DNA of 34,875 bases from Limnothrix sp. RL_2_0 (GCA_012033055.1 JAAUPR010000027.1:3902-38776); one strand, 5' to 3'; numbered from the stretch's first letter, positions 17,411 to 25,580 are shown. Notes: generated from the letters alone by a model not told the origin. A program made the numbers and translations.

Positions 17411-19339
17411 ATGGCAAACCCCGCGATCCACCCCGACACGATAGAAGATGTACGGCAGCGCGTGGATATCACTGAAGTGGTATCGGATTATGTGGTGCTA
17501 AAAAAACGGGGTAAGGATTTATTGGGGTTGTGCCCCTTCCACGACGAGAAAACGCCCAGTTTTACGGTCAGTCCATCGAAGCAGTTTTACCATTGTTTTG
17601 GCTGCCAGGCGGGGGGCAATGCCATCAAGTTTTTGATGGAGATTAACAAAAATTCCTTCGCTGAAGTTGTGCTCGAACTGACGCGCCGTTACCAAATTCC
17701 CCTCAAAACTCTCGAACCGGAACAACGGGAGGAGATTCAGCGGCAGTTATCCCTAAAAGAACAGCTCTATGAAATTGTGGCGATCGCCGCCAGTTTTTAT
17801 CAGTACGCGCTCCGGCAACCCCAAGGGGAAATTGCTCTAAATTATGTTTTAAAAGACCGCCAATTATCTGAGGAGACAATCCAAAAATTCGGCATTGGTT
17901 ATGCGCCCGGTGGTTGGGAAACCCTCTATCGCTATTTAGTTGAACAAAAACGTTACCCCATCGCCCTTGTGGAAGAGGCTGGATTAATTAAACCGCGCCA
18001 GTCTGGGAGTGGTCATTATGATCAATTCCGCGATCGCCTGATGATTCCGATCCATGACACCCAAGGTCGGGCGATCGCCTTTGGTAGCCGCACTTTGACC
18101 GGGGAGGAACCGAAATATCTCAACTCTCCAGAAACGCCTTTATTTAGCAAAAGTTTTACCCTATTTGCCCTCGACAAAGCCAAAACGGCGATCGCCAAAC
18201 AGGATCAAGCCATCGTGGTGGAAGGATATTTTGATGCGATCGCCCTCCATGCAGCCGGATTCGAGCAAGCCGTCGCATCCCTCGGTACAGCCTTCACCCA
18301 AGGTCAAGTCAAACAACTTTTGCGCTACACCGAATCGAAGCAAATTATCCTCAATTTCGACGCAGATAAAGCAGGCATTAAAGCGACCCAGCGGGCATTA
18401 ACCGAGATTGAACCACTTATTTATTCCGGGCAAGTACAGGCGCGAGTTTTAAACTTACCGGGGGGGAAAGATGCAGACGAATTTTTACTCTCAGAACAGG
18501 GCATTCCCAATTATAAAACTGCCCTAGAAGAAGCCCCTTTATGGATCGATTGGCAACTGCAACAGCTCCTTTTAGGACAAGATTTAAATGAAGCGGATCA
18601 GATGCAAAAAATTGGTCGTAAAAGTATTCGCATCCTCGCAAAAATTCAAGATCAAACCCTCCGCAGTCACTATATTTCTACCTTTGCCCAAGCGATTAGT
18701 AACGGCGATCGCCAACATTACCAACAGCTCCAAGAAAACTTTTATTACCAAGTAAAACGCCTTCAAAAATCCCTGCGGCAAAAGGAAGAAAGCCCAGCCG
18801 AAATCGAAGAATTACCCGTTGCCACCACCTCAATTACCTTGGTACAAGCGGAGGAACTTTTGTTACGTTTATATCTGCATAATGCCCCTTACCGTCGCCA
18901 AATTGAGACCCAACTTACTGAACAGCAATTAATGTTTAGCCTTTCCCATAATCGTTGGTTGTGGCAGCAAATTATCGAAATTCCGACTGAAACAAAACAA
19001 AATCTTTTACATAATCAACTATTAGGCAAAATCCTTGATATTCTCACTAATTATCCTGACAAGATGCAGATTCTTGGCCATTTGCTCTATTTAAACGAGA
19101 AGAAAGAAATTGATGTATTTCGTGTGCCCCTACAAATCCGAGCGGCGATCGCCACCATGGAGCGCGTCAACTGGGCAAAACATCGCAGTTATTGCCTTGA
19201 ACAGTGGAAGAATCTCGATGCGAGCCATAAAGACTACGGTTATTATTTGCAAGAATTTTATCAAGCCGACAAAAAGCTCAAAGAAATCGACGCTGAACGC
19301 AATTTTAGCAATCTAGAAATTATTCGCCACGAAGTCTAA
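17411..19339 (+). CDS. dnaG: DNA primase
   Basis: A 642-residue DnaG that makes RNA primers at the replication fork. The N-terminal CHC2 zinc ribbon shows C41, H44, C62 and C65 (LCPFHDEKTPS ... YHCFGC). The catalytic core has YLNSPET at 237-243 and the TOPRIM domain with E271 (VVEGYFDA) and D317/D319 (NFDADKAG). The C-terminal 200 residues are less conserved and would form the helicase-binding region. Length is normal for a cyanobacterial DnaG. The ATG at 17411 gives MANPAIHPDTIEDV, the family's usual start. The 200-base upstream gap separates it from the divergent kefF-like gene and presumably holds its promoter. No lesions are seen. Confidence 0.96.
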   Translation: MANPAIHPDTIEDVRQRVDITEVVSDYVVLKKRGKDLLGLCPFHDEKTPSFTVSPSKQFYHCFGCQAGGNAIKFLMEINKNSFAEVVLELTRRYQIPLKTLEPEQREEIQRQLSLKEQLYEIVAIAASFYQYALRQPQGEIALNYVLKDRQLSEETIQKFGIGYAPGGWETLYRYLVEQKRYPIALVEEAGLIKPRQSGSGHYDQFRDRLMIPIHDTQGRAIAFGSRTLTGEEPKYLNSPETPLFSKSFTLFALDKAKTAIAKQDQAIVVEGYFDAIALHAAGFEQAVASLGTAFTQGQVKQLLRYTESKQIILNFDADKAGIKATQRALTEIEPLIYSGQVQARVLNLPGGKDADEFLLSEQGIPNYKTALEEAPLWIDWQLQQLLLGQDLNEADQMQKIGRKSIRILAKIQDQTLRSHYISTFAQAISNGDRQHYQQLQENFYYQVKRLQKSLRQKEESPAEIEELPVATTSITLVQAEELLLRLYLHNAPYRRQIETQLTEQQLMFSLSHNRWLWQQIIEIPTETKQNLLHNQLLGKILDILTNYPDKMQILGHLLYLNEKKEIDVFRVPLQIRAAIATMERVNWAKHRSYCLEQWKNLDASHKDYGYYLQEFYQADKKLKEIDAERNFSNLEIIRHEV

Positions 19340-19362
19340 AAAAACAGATTTTTCAGTGATAA

Positions 19363-19857
19363 TTATTTGCTTAGTTCAAAGGCGATCGCCAACCGACAAT
19401 CCTGCCACTTCTCTGCATTTGTTAGCTCATAATCCGTAATAAAGCGTGTATCCTCAGCAAAATATTTTAGTTTTTCTGTCATCAATTCATTTAATAAAAT
19501 ACGCATCGCCTTCAAAACATCCGCAGGAGTATCCTCGTCTTCTTCTAACATCGTCTCTGCAAACCCATGAACCAATTTTTTACGGTGTTTGCGGGGTGCA
19601 AGGGAGATATTCCAAGCGGTTACTGCTATGGAAATAAACTCATCTCGATCTTCTGGCTCCGCTAAAAAGTCTTGATATGGCGAAATAAAATCAATAAATA
19701 CCCCTGACATTTTCGGCATATTATCTGGCGCACGAACCGTCCGAATCTGCTGTTTTTGCAATCGCTGCCCAAGCCGATCTAGCGCAGCCGGTTCATCTGA
19801 TTGGTGGGGCAAATCTCCTGATTTTTTTGACATTAATTTCTTACTCCTGCTCGACAT
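19363..19857 (-). CDS. Conserved-looking hypothetical protein
   Basis: A 164-residue protein I do not recognise. The first 45 residues are polar and basic (MSSRSKKLMSKKSGD, then QRLQKQQIRTVRAP), followed by a helical, acidic core: FIDFISPYQDFLAEPEDRDE, VTAWNISLAPRKHRKK, AETMLEEDEDTPADV and LLNELMTEKLKYFAED. No membrane segment, signal peptide or catalytic motif is evident; it is probably cytoplasmic. It is convergent with dnaG, with only 23 bases between stops, and I see no clear terminator there. Codon use and the HIP1 site near its 3' end match the chromosome, so no sign of recent transfer. Confidence 0.7.
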   Translation of the reverse strand: MSSRSKKLMSKKSGDLPHQSDEPAALDRLGQRLQKQQIRTVRAPDNMPKMSGVFIDFISPYQDFLAEPEDRDEFISIAVTAWNISLAPRKHRKKLVHGFAETMLEEDEDTPADVLKAMRILLNELMTEKLKYFAEDTRFITDYELTNAEKWQDCRLAIAFELSK

Positions 19858-19951
19858 CGCAATATCTTTATATTCTAGATCACTCCATTAATACAGTCTG
19901 TCAGAAATTTACATTGCAGAAAATTTAGTAGAAAAAAAGCTCTAAATAACA

Positions 19952-20407
19952 TTATTTTAGCGATAATCTATGTTGAAATTTTGCCTTCACTTGCTCAATA
20001 AAATCTGACCAAACTTGATTGGGTTGCCAGATATTAGTCATTAATACTTCTGCATCTTTTTCGGAGTAATTACAATATTGAATGTTGTATAAAAAGATAA
20101 AACAAGACACGCGCACATTCATAGCACAATGTACCCAGATCATTTTATTTTGGTGTGCCTGCATCACTGAACAGAACAGATCATCTTGCTCAATTTTTGG
20201 CGCTTCCCACTCTAACGGGATATGCACGGAGTTCATGCCACAGACTGTGACTAATTCTCCTTCGTTGGCGATCGCCCCATGAGAAGTCGGCATGGCAATA
20301 TTGACCACCGTCTGATAGCCCAAACTAGCTATATCTAAAAACTGATGAGGCGCAGGTTATCCTGATATTGCCAGAGAAGGATGAATAATCAAATAGTTAA
20401 TAATATT
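19952..20407 (-). pseudogene. Protein tyrosine/dual-specificity phosphatase-like protein with an N-terminal nonsense codon
   Basis: The open part (TTG at 20323 to 19952) encodes GYQTVVNIAMPTSHGAIANE, then HIPLEWEAP, IWVHCAMNVRVSCFIFLY and NIWQPNQVWSDFIEQV. These match a bacterial DSP/beta-lactamase-hydrolase-like phosphatase family with an HCxxxxR signature (one residue shorter than the classical HCX5R loop). The same frame upstream reads IIHPSLAISG, then TAA (20359-20357), then PAPHQFLDIASLG. Family members carry SGQP here, so CAA to TAA is the simplest explanation. Translation could restart only after the stop, dropping the first strand and helix. No ATG start is visible upstream. I infer a recently inactivated gene; an unusual short product is possible. 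Confidence 0.6.
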
Positions 20408-20692
20408 CCTATGGCTTCGTTCTACAGCTTTTAATTTCAAACATTATATTGCCTGACGAATTAAGTATAAAATCCTAATAGATAAAAGATTAAAAACTAG
20501 ATTCAGGCCAATGTTTTAACTAATGTTGGCGAAACTTTAAACAATCATTTATCCAATAGACTTTTTCGTCTAAACAAAGATCTCTTCTTCACCGTTTCTT
20601 CATAGTTCTCAATCAGTTCTATGGAAACAGTTTGAGCAGAAGCTGATAGGATATATCATTGCAGACAAACTTGCTTTTATTAGAAAATTTTT

Positions 20693-21859
20693 ATGAGTAA
20701 AGAATCAGGTCTAATTGCTCCCCACGGCGGACAATTAATTAACCGAATTGCCTCAGAGGCAGAGAAAAAAGAATTCCTCGCCCAAGCCGAAACCCTTCCC
20801 CGCGTGACCCTTGACGCTCGTGCCCAGTCCGACCTCGAAATGATTGCCATTGGTGGCTTTAGTCCCCTCAAAGGCTTCATGGAGCAGTCCGATTATGATG
20901 CTGTTGTCGGAGAGATGCACCTCAGTAATGGTCTACCCTGGGCAATTCCTGTGACCCTCCCCGTCTCCGAAGAGATTGCGGAACCTCTCAAGGAAGGTAA
21001 TTGGGTACGCCTTGATGATGCGGATGGTCGCTTTATTGGTGTCCTCGAACTCACTCAAAAGTTCCACTACAACAAAGCCCACGAAGCGATTAACGTCTAC
21101 AAAACAGACGAAGAAAAGCATCCCGGCGTTAAGGTTGTCTACGATCAAGGCGCGGTTAACCTTGCTGGCCCAGTGTGGTTATTAGAGCGAGATCCTCACC
21201 CTCTTTTCCCTATTTATCAGATTGATCCTGCTGCATCCCGTGCGGCTTTTGCGGAGCGGGGCTGGAAAACGGTTGTGGGCTTCCAAACTCGTAATCCTAT
21301 CCACCGCGCCCATGAATATATTCAGAAGTGTGCTCTAGAAACGGTTGATGGCTTATTTCTCCATCCTCTTGTTGGTGCGACGAAAAGTGATGATATCCCT
21401 GCGGATGTGCGGATGCGTTGCTACGAAATCATGATGGAAAATTATTTCCCGAAAGAACGTGTGATCCTTGCGATTAATCCTTCGGCGATGCGGTATGCTG
21501 GCCCCCGTGAAGCGATTTTCCATGCTTTAATTCGTAAAAATTATGGTTGTACTCATTTCATCGTGGGTCGTGATCATGCGGGTGTGGGTGACTATTACGG
21601 TACGTATGAAGCGCAGGAAATGTTTGATAATTTCGACCCGGCGGCGCTTGGTATTACGCCAATGAAATTTGAGCATGCTTTTTATTGTAAGAAGACTGAG
21701 CAAATGGCAACGTCAAAAACAAGTCCGAGTGGCCCTGAAGATCGGGTTCACCTATCTGGTACAAAGGTGCGGGAAATGCTCCGTAATGGTGAACTTCCTC
21801 CCCCACAATTCTCGCGTCCTCTTGTTGCTGCTGAGTTAGCTCGCGCTATGCATAAATAA
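20693..21859 (+). CDS. sat: Sulfate adenylyltransferase (ATP sulfurylase)
   Basis: A 388-residue ATP sulfurylase that joins sulfate and ATP to give adenosine 5'-phosphosulfate and pyrophosphate, the first step of assimilatory sulfate reduction. Diagnostic motifs: [12 protein letters not shown] (198-209; the HxxH-type nucleotide loop), [17 protein letters not shown] (224-240), and [17 protein letters not shown] (292-308). The length is that of single-domain bacterial/cyanobacterial enzymes, with no fused APS kinase. ATG at 20693 gives [13 protein letters not shown], typical for the family. It stands alone, divergent from the broken phosphatase gene, and is followed by a good terminator at 21926-21959. 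Confidence 0.96.
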   Translation: MSKESGLIAPHGGQLINRIASEAEKKEFLAQAETLPRVTLDARAQSDLEMIAIGGFSPLKGFMEQSDYDAVVGEMHLSNGLPWAIPVTLPVSEEIAEPLKEGNWVRLDDADGRFIGVLELTQKFHYNKAHEAINVYKTDEEKHPGVKVVYDQGAVNLAGPVWLLERDPHPLFPIYQIDPAASRAAFAERGWKTVVGFQTRNPIHRAHEYIQKCALETVDGLFLHPLVGATKSDDIPADVRMRCYEIMMENYFPKERVILAINPSAMRYAGPREAIFHALIRKNYGCTHFIVGRDHAGVGDYYGTYEAQEMFDNFDPAALGITPMKFEHAFYCKKTEQMATSKTSPSGPEDRVHLSGTKVREMLRNGELPPPQFSRPLVAAELARAMHK

Positions 21860-21925
21860 GTAAGAAAAGATGGCGATCGCCGTAATATTTTCATCACATC
21901 GCTATTCGGTTTAAATATTATGTTT

Positions 21926-21959
21926 GACCCCTACGAGACTAGATCTTGTGGGGTTTTTT
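21926..21959 (+). terminator. Rho-independent terminator after sat
   Basis: The stem CCCC-(T)-ACGAG at 21928-21937 pairs with CTTGTGGGG at 21945-21953, with one bulged T and one G-T pair. A run of six T follows at 21954-21959. It lies 67 bases after the sat stop, in sat's orientation. Confidence 0.75.
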
Positions 21960-22015
21960 ATCGCCTTCTGGATTCTGTTTTACACTTGGGGAGAGTCTCT
22001 TGATTTAGCACGATT

Positions 22016-22441
22016 ATGGAACCTCTCTCGGCGATCGCCATTACGTCCCTAGCTTTTATTGCCACGAAAGCGGGTGAAAAAGCCCTCGATAAATCCCTTG
22101 ATGCGGCATGGGATAAAGCGAATCTGCTCCGTAAAAAGATTTGGGATAAGTTGCGGGGGGATGAATACGCAGAAGCAGCTCTCACTAAGGCAGAGGCAGG
22201 GGATGAATCAGCAATTGAGGATGTGGCGGATTGTCTGAAAGTGGCAATGAAGCGAGATCCTGAGTTTGCGGAAGAAGTCCAGCAACTAGCCCAGCAAATC
22301 GTCAATATCGGGGAAGCACATGGAGATATTTTTAATGTGTTTGGTGGTCAGTTAAATCAATTTAAAGACAATAAAGCTCCTATTTTGAAAGATGTTGATA
22401 ACAGTACAATTACTTTCAACACAACAAATAATAATTATTGA
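22016..22441 (+). CDS. N-terminal effector-associated-like domain protein next to NB-ARC gene
   Basis: A 141-residue protein. Residues 1-50 (MEPLSAIAITSLAFIATKAG, then EKALDKSLDAAWDKA) resemble the small helical domain found at the N-terminus of many cyanobacterial NB-ARC and other STAND proteins. Residues 50-110 are acidic and helical. The C-terminus is asparagine/threonine-rich (KDVDNSTITFNTTNNNY), like the polar linkers that precede the NTPase domain in such proteins. It ends in TGA at 22439-22441. The next 12 codons in the same frame are open (ANSPDDDPVQQK) and run straight into the NB-ARC frame, so this may be the front half of one protein split by a stop. Direct function is not known. 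Confidence 0.65.
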   Translation: MEPLSAIAITSLAFIATKAGEKALDKSLDAAWDKANLLRKKIWDKLRGDEYAEAALTKAEAGDESAIEDVADCLKVAMKRDPEFAEEVQQLAQQIVNIGEAHGDIFNVFGGQLNQFKDNKAPILKDVDNSTITFNTTNNNY

Positions 22442-22477
22442 GCGAACTCGCCGGATGATGATCCGGTTCAACAAAAA

Positions 22478-23437
22478 TTGTCACCGATTAATATCAAAAC
22501 CCGTGGTGCTGGCGATCGCTTCGTCGGGCGGGAGGATAAGCTGCGGGAACTAGCTGAAAGTCTAGATTCAGGTCAGGCTGTGGCAATCTCGGCTCTGACC
22601 GGGATGGGTGGCATCGGCAAGAGTGAGTTGGCGTTGCAATATGCACTGAAAAGTCACGAGGTGGGCAAATATCCGGGCGGAATCTGTTGGCTAGAAGTGC
22701 GGGCACAAAATCCAGGTCTGCAAATTGTGGAATATGGTCGTGCTCATCTGGGTTTGGCGGACAAAATACCTGATGGAGAACTGCAAACTCAGGTGGATTT
22801 TTGTTATCGCAATTGGCGGCAGGGTGAGGCACTGATTGTTTTCGATGATGTGGTGGACTATGACGAAATCAAGCCCTATCTCCCGCCGATAGAACCACGG
22901 TTTAGGGTTCTGCTAACCACTAGAAAAAAGCTGGGGTCGCCAGTCCAGAGGCTCGATCTGGATGTGCTATCTCTGCCTGATGCAATGGCGCTATTAACTA
23001 AATATGTGACGGATGGGCGAGTCACCCAAGAAAAAGAAACGGCAGAAAAGCTTTGTGAATGGTTGGGTTGTTTACCGTTGGCGATTGAGATTATGGGGCG
23101 GTATCTGGCAGAAGATGAGGATCTGAGCCTCGGGGAACTGCTGTCAGAGTTGCAGGAGGTGCGGCTAGAGGCGGACATTTTTCAGACGAAATACCCGGAG
23201 ATGACGGCAACGCGGGAGGTGGTGGCAGCGTTTGAGCTGAGTTGGCAGCGGTTATCGGAGACGGGGCAAGAGTTGGCGCGGTTATTGAGTTTATTTGCGG
23301 CGGCGGCCATCCCTTGGGAGCTAGTGGAAGATACAGAGATATTTGAGAAAAGGGCGTTACGGAATGCCCGAAAAGAATTGGTGAAGTTAAATCTATTGAA
23401 ACGTACTGCCGAAAAAGCTATGAGTTGCATCCTTTGA
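22478..23437 (+). CDS. NB-ARC (STAND) NTPase segment
   Basis: This frame gives a P-loop NTPase of the NB-ARC clade. DRFVGRED (13-20) opens the domain. GMGGIGKS (42-49) is Walker A, ALIVFDDV (118-125) is Walker B, LLTTRKK (145-151) is the sensor arginine region, and LGCLPLAIEIMG (196-207) is the GLPL motif. A helical linker (FELSWQRLSETGQEL) fits the ARC2/winged-helix part. The TTG at 22478 is the listed start, but the frame is open back to the TGA at 22439-22441, in phase with the preceding gene. The last 7-8 codons are out of frame after the A5 run at 23412-23416. Confidence 0.8.
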   Translation: MSPINIKTRGAGDRFVGREDKLRELAESLDSGQAVAISALTGMGGIGKSELALQYALKSHEVGKYPGGICWLEVRAQNPGLQIVEYGRAHLGLADKIPDGELQTQVDFCYRNWRQGEALIVFDDVVDYDEIKPYLPPIEPRFRVLLTTRKKLGSPVQRLDLDVLSLPDAMALLTKYVTDGRVTQEKETAEKLCEWLGCLPLAIEIMGRYLAEDEDLSLGELLSELQEVRLEADIFQTKYPEMTATREVVAAFELSWQRLSETGQELARLLSLFAAAAIPWELVEDTEIFEKRALRNARKELVKLNLLKRTAEKAMSCIL

Positions 23438-23994
23438 TTCGGGAATATTTTCAGCAGCAGGAACCGACGGACGACTATAAACAAGCGGTATGTAGAGCAT
23501 TGGTGCAGTTTGCTGAACAAATTCCGCAGGTTTCGACATTGGAGCAAATCGGAGCATGGGAGCCTTCCATTCCCCACCTAACCGAAGTTGCCAAAACACT
23601 CAATCCTTGGCTGAGAGAAGCAGATTTATATACCCCCTATGCCCGTTTAGGTCAGTTTTATTGGGGTCAGGGCTTATATGGTTTAGCTCAACCTTGGTAT
23701 GAATTGGGCAGAGAGGTTTGTGAAAAACAGTTAGGCACAGACCACCCCTCTGTTGCCACCAGTCTCAATAACCTTGCTGAGTTGTATCGTGCCCAAGGGA
23801 AATATGCAGAAGCGGAACCTCTCTACCGGCGATCGCTCTCTATTTACGAAAAACAGTTAGGGGCAGACCATCCCTCTGTTGCCACCAGTCTGCATAATTT
23901 AGGCACACTCTATTATCAACAGGGCAATTATCCAGAAGCCGAAAATTTGATTTCCCGCTGCTTTAAAGATTTTTCAGCAGTCTCTCGGCAATGA
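23425..23994 (+). CDS. TPR sensor segment of the NB-ARC gene
   Basis: The frame covers LHPLIREYFQQQ, the usual junction between NTPase and repeat regions, then helical pairs, and at least two canonical kinesin-light-chain-like TPR units. These are HPSVATSLNNLAELYRAQGK with YAEAEPLYRRSLSIYEKQLG, and HPSVATSLHNLGTLYYQQGN with YPEAEN. TPRs of this class bind peptides or form the ligand-sensing arch of STAND proteins. It continues the preceding NB-ARC frame after a missing base. The last about 15 codons (SRCFKDFSAVSRQ) are off frame; the correct tail ends at 24061. Fossil copies of this TPR DNA recur downstream at 24505, 25309, 26108 and 26920. Confidence 0.75.
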   Translation: MHPLIREYFQQQEPTDDYKQAVCRALVQFAEQIPQVSTLEQIGAWEPSIPHLTEVAKTLNPWLREADLYTPYARLGQFYWGQGLYGLAQPWYELGREVCEKQLGTDHPSVATSLNNLAELYRAQGKYAEAEPLYRRSLSIYEKQLGADHPSVATSLHNLGTLYYQQGNYPEAENLISRCFKDFSAVSRQ

Positions 23995-24083
23995 CCATCC
24001 CAATACCCGAACCGTTCAAGAGTCGCTCAATATAGTTCAGCAAGCTATGCTTGGAGAGTAATTTTGTTCGTCAAAAATGTCCT

Positions 24084-24302
24084 ATGGAAACAATTACGAT
24101 TTCTGTGCCACCGGATATTGCCCAAGCCTACAACGCCGCCGATGATACAAAACAGCAACAGCTCCAAAAAATTGATTACAGCCTTTTTTCGAAAAACGTA
24201 GTTCAGGATCCTCTATGGCAGGCGATCGCAGAACTCCAGAAACAGGCGGCTGAAAATGGATTAACCCAAGAAATCCTAGACGAAATCTTGCAAAATGACT
24301 AA
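24084..24302 (+). CDS. Putative antitoxin of a PIN-type toxin-antitoxin pair
   Basis: A 72-residue protein starting METITISVPPDIAQAYNAAD. A short beta-strand followed by helices is typical of small ribbon-helix-helix or similar DNA-binding antitoxins; the second half (QAIAELQKQAAENGLTQEIL) is helical and would bind the toxin. The start is set at the ATG at 24084; the frame runs back to 24051 but that part overlaps the TPR tail. It overlaps the PIN gene by 8 bases, a typical antitoxin-first operon, so the pair is translationally coupled. Confidence 0.65.
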   Translation: METITISVPPDIAQAYNAADDTKQQQLQKIDYSLFSKNVVQDPLWQAIAELQKQAAENGLTQEILDEILQND

Positions 24303-24483
24303 AGCACGAGTCATTCTCGATACAAATACCCTCGTGAGTAGAGATCCAAAAGACAATAAATTTTTGGAGTTAGCAGTCGATGGCAACGCAGATTATTTAA
24401 TCACAGGCGATCAAGATCTACTGATTCTTCATCCTTTTCAGAAAACTCAAATCATCACCCCAGCCCAATTTCTTAAACTGTAA
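24295..24483 (+). pseudogene. PIN-domain toxin with internal deletion
   Basis: Sixty-two residues. The start ARVILDTNTLVS is a PIN-domain first strand with its catalytic Asp. It jumps directly to RDPKDNKFLELAVDGNADYL followed by ITGDQDLLIL and IITPAQFL, the C-terminal third of PIN proteins of the COG1569 type. Full members have about 130-140 residues, so some 70-75 residues (including the central acidic catalytic residue) are missing, in frame. The reading frame is intact, but the RNase active site is incomplete, so I expect no toxin activity. Its antitoxin gene remains complete upstream. Confidence 0.7.
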
Positions 24484-24504
24484 TGTCTAAAAAAAGTCAG
24501 TAAA

Positions 24505-24630
24505 AGGCGATCGCCATCTATCCGAGAAAAACAGTTAGGTGCAGAAAATCCCAATACCCAAACCATTCAAGGATGGCTCAACACAGTTCAGCAAGCTATC
24601 CTGAACGAAGATGGAGAGACTTCGCTTTAG
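24505..24630 (+). repeat. TPR-coding fossil between the PIN and MntA genes
   Basis: Open without a start codon from 24508 to the TAG at 24628-24630, encoding RSPSIREKQLGAENPNTQT then IQGWLNTVQQAILN. It parallels the TPR gene's RSLSIYEKQLG unit and its C-terminal tail (TVQESLNIVQQAMLGE). The match is diverged, so it is an old paralogous copy rather than a fresh duplication. Confidence 0.75.
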
Positions 24631-24639
24631 ACTGTCGCA

Positions 24640-24948
24640 ATGCAAACTGTTCCAATTTCTCTTACACAACCGCAAATAGAGAATTTTTGCGAAAAATATT
24701 CCGTGGCGACCTTGGCATTATTTGGGTCAGTGCTGCGAGACGATTTTCATGCGGATAGCGATGTGGATATTCTCGTAAACTTTCTCCCTAATCAAACCCC
24801 CACTTTCTTTACCTTGAGTGATATGCAAGATGAACTCACCGAGATAGTGGGCAAAACAGTTGATCTCCGCACTCCAGAGGAATTAAGCCCTTATTTTCGA
24901 GAGCGAGTTCTAGCAGAAGCCATGGTGATCTATGACAGAAATCGATGA
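24640..24948 (+). CDS. mntA: MntA-like nucleotidyltransferase antitoxin
   Basis: A 102-residue minimal nucleotidyltransferase. LALFGSVLRDDFHADSDVDI contains the GS (29-30) and DxD (D41, D43) motifs of the polymerase-beta-like fold that bind the nucleotide and metals. In characterised pairs MntA neutralises the HepT toxin by adding AMP units to a tyrosine near the HepT active site. It overlaps the hepT start by 17 bases, so the two are coupled. The ATG at 24640 follows the TPR fossil's stop by nine bases. All key residues are present, so the module looks functional. Confidence 0.85.
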   Translation: MQTVPISLTQPQIENFCEKYSVATLALFGSVLRDDFHADSDVDILVNFLPNQTPTFFTLSDMQDELTEIVGKTVDLRTPEELSPYFRERVLAEAMVIYDRNR

Positions 24949-25279
24949 TCTAACCCGACTTCGACATATGCGTGATGCAGCCCAAGAAATTTTGATGTTT
25001 CTGGATAACCAAACAAAAGAAGATTTGTCGAATAACCGTATGTTGCAACTAGCCGTTATCAAAGATCTAGAAATTATTGGTGAAGCAGCAAATAAGGTTT
25101 CTGGCGAGATAAAACGGCAATATCCAGCAATTCCGTGGCGGCAAATGGTCGGGATGCGTAACCGTCTCGTCCATGTCTATTTCGGGATTAATGTTGGGGT
25201 TATCTGGCGCACGGTACAAGAAAATATTCCAGCTCTTCTTCGGGATCTAGAACAAGCTTTATCTGACTTTCGATCATGA
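24932..25279 (+). CDS. hepT: HepT-like HEPN toxin (DUF86)
   Basis: A 115-residue all-helical HEPN protein. RNRLVHVYF supplies the RNase motif R-X4-H (R76, H81) followed by X-Y (Y83), the tyrosine AMPylated by MntA in the RX4HXY class. LAVIKDLEIIGEAANKVS is the conserved central helix of the DUF86 family. The protein would cleave RNA (tRNA in studied examples) when released from control. It forms a two-gene operon with the upstream nucleotidyltransferase. Length and motifs are complete. Confidence 0.87.
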   Translation: MTEIDDLTRLRHMRDAAQEILMFLDNQTKEDLSNNRMLQLAVIKDLEIIGEAANKVSGEIKRQYPAIPWRQMVGMRNRLVHVYFGINVGVIWRTVQENIPALLRDLEQALSDFRS

Positions 25280-25308
25280 TGTTGACCGTGTAAGCATACT
25301 CCCACAAG

Positions 25309-25382
25309 GTTTTGCATCTATCATTATTGCCCAAGCTCAAGGAAAATATACTAAAACAGATGAGAAACTATCAAGACAGTAG
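25309..25382 (+). repeat. TPR-coding fossil after hepT
   Basis: Bases from 25324 read IIAQAQGKYTKTDEKLSR to a TAG at 25380-25382, a worn form of the RAQGKYAEAEPLYRRS unit of the TPR gene. The 52 bases from 25309 align without gaps, at about three in four positions, to those from 26108, and many differences are transitions. The end overlaps the stop of the small minus-strand antitoxin gene. Confidence 0.65.
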
Positions 25383-25568
25383 CAGTCTTTTTGCATCATC
25401 TAATGAAACCGTTTCCGAATCTGTTTCCGACTTTTTCGCTGCTCTCAACGCCATCAAATCTTCCCAATCCTCTAGAATTTCTTGAATTTTGAGAAACTCT
25501 TCATAAGGCAACACAGCAAATTCTTTTTGACCATTTTTACTCAGAAACTCTGGATGTAACTCAATCAT
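25371..25568 (-). CDS. Putative small antitoxin of the RelE pair
   Basis: A 65-residue protein, MIELHPEFLSKNGQKEFAVL then PYEEFLKIQEILEDWEDL. The start resembles Phd/YefM-type antitoxins (short strand, then a PYEEF-type helix), and the acidic helical tail would wrap the toxin. It follows the RelE gene by 12 bases in the same operon, in toxin-first order. Autoregulation of the operon is usual in such systems but no operator was identified. Confidence 0.7.
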   Translation of the reverse strand: MIELHPEFLSKNGQKEFAVLPYEEFLKIQEILEDWEDLMALRAAKKSETDSETVSLDDAKRLLLS

Positions 25569-25580
25569 TACTGTTGACTC

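Larger units (their letters stand above)
22478..24061 (+). pseudogene. NLR-like NB-ARC/TPR gene, broken by two frameshifts
   Basis: The whole reading unit comprises the NB-ARC NTPase (22478 to about 23411), the winged-helix-like and TPR region (about 23417 to 23950) and a terminal TPR tail ending at 24061. One base appears missing in the A5 run at 23412-23416: ...LKRTAEK should continue SYELHPLIREYF. One base appears added near 23950: after YPEAENL the coherent reading is LKIFQQSLGNDHPNTRTVQ and ends QQAMLGE. STAND NTPases with TPR sensors include bacterial immune receptors; without an intact frame this copy is probably inactive, unless these are sequencing errors. Confidence 0.65.

Noticed and set aside
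20600-20692. Promoter for sat (a TTGAGC box followed by TATATC)
   Set aside because: The spacing is about 14 bases, too short for a convincing sigma-70-type promoter, so it was not listed as a feature.
22016-22441. N-domain protein as a membrane pore-forming effector
   Set aside because: The only hydrophobic stretch (about residues 5-16) is too short for a membrane span.
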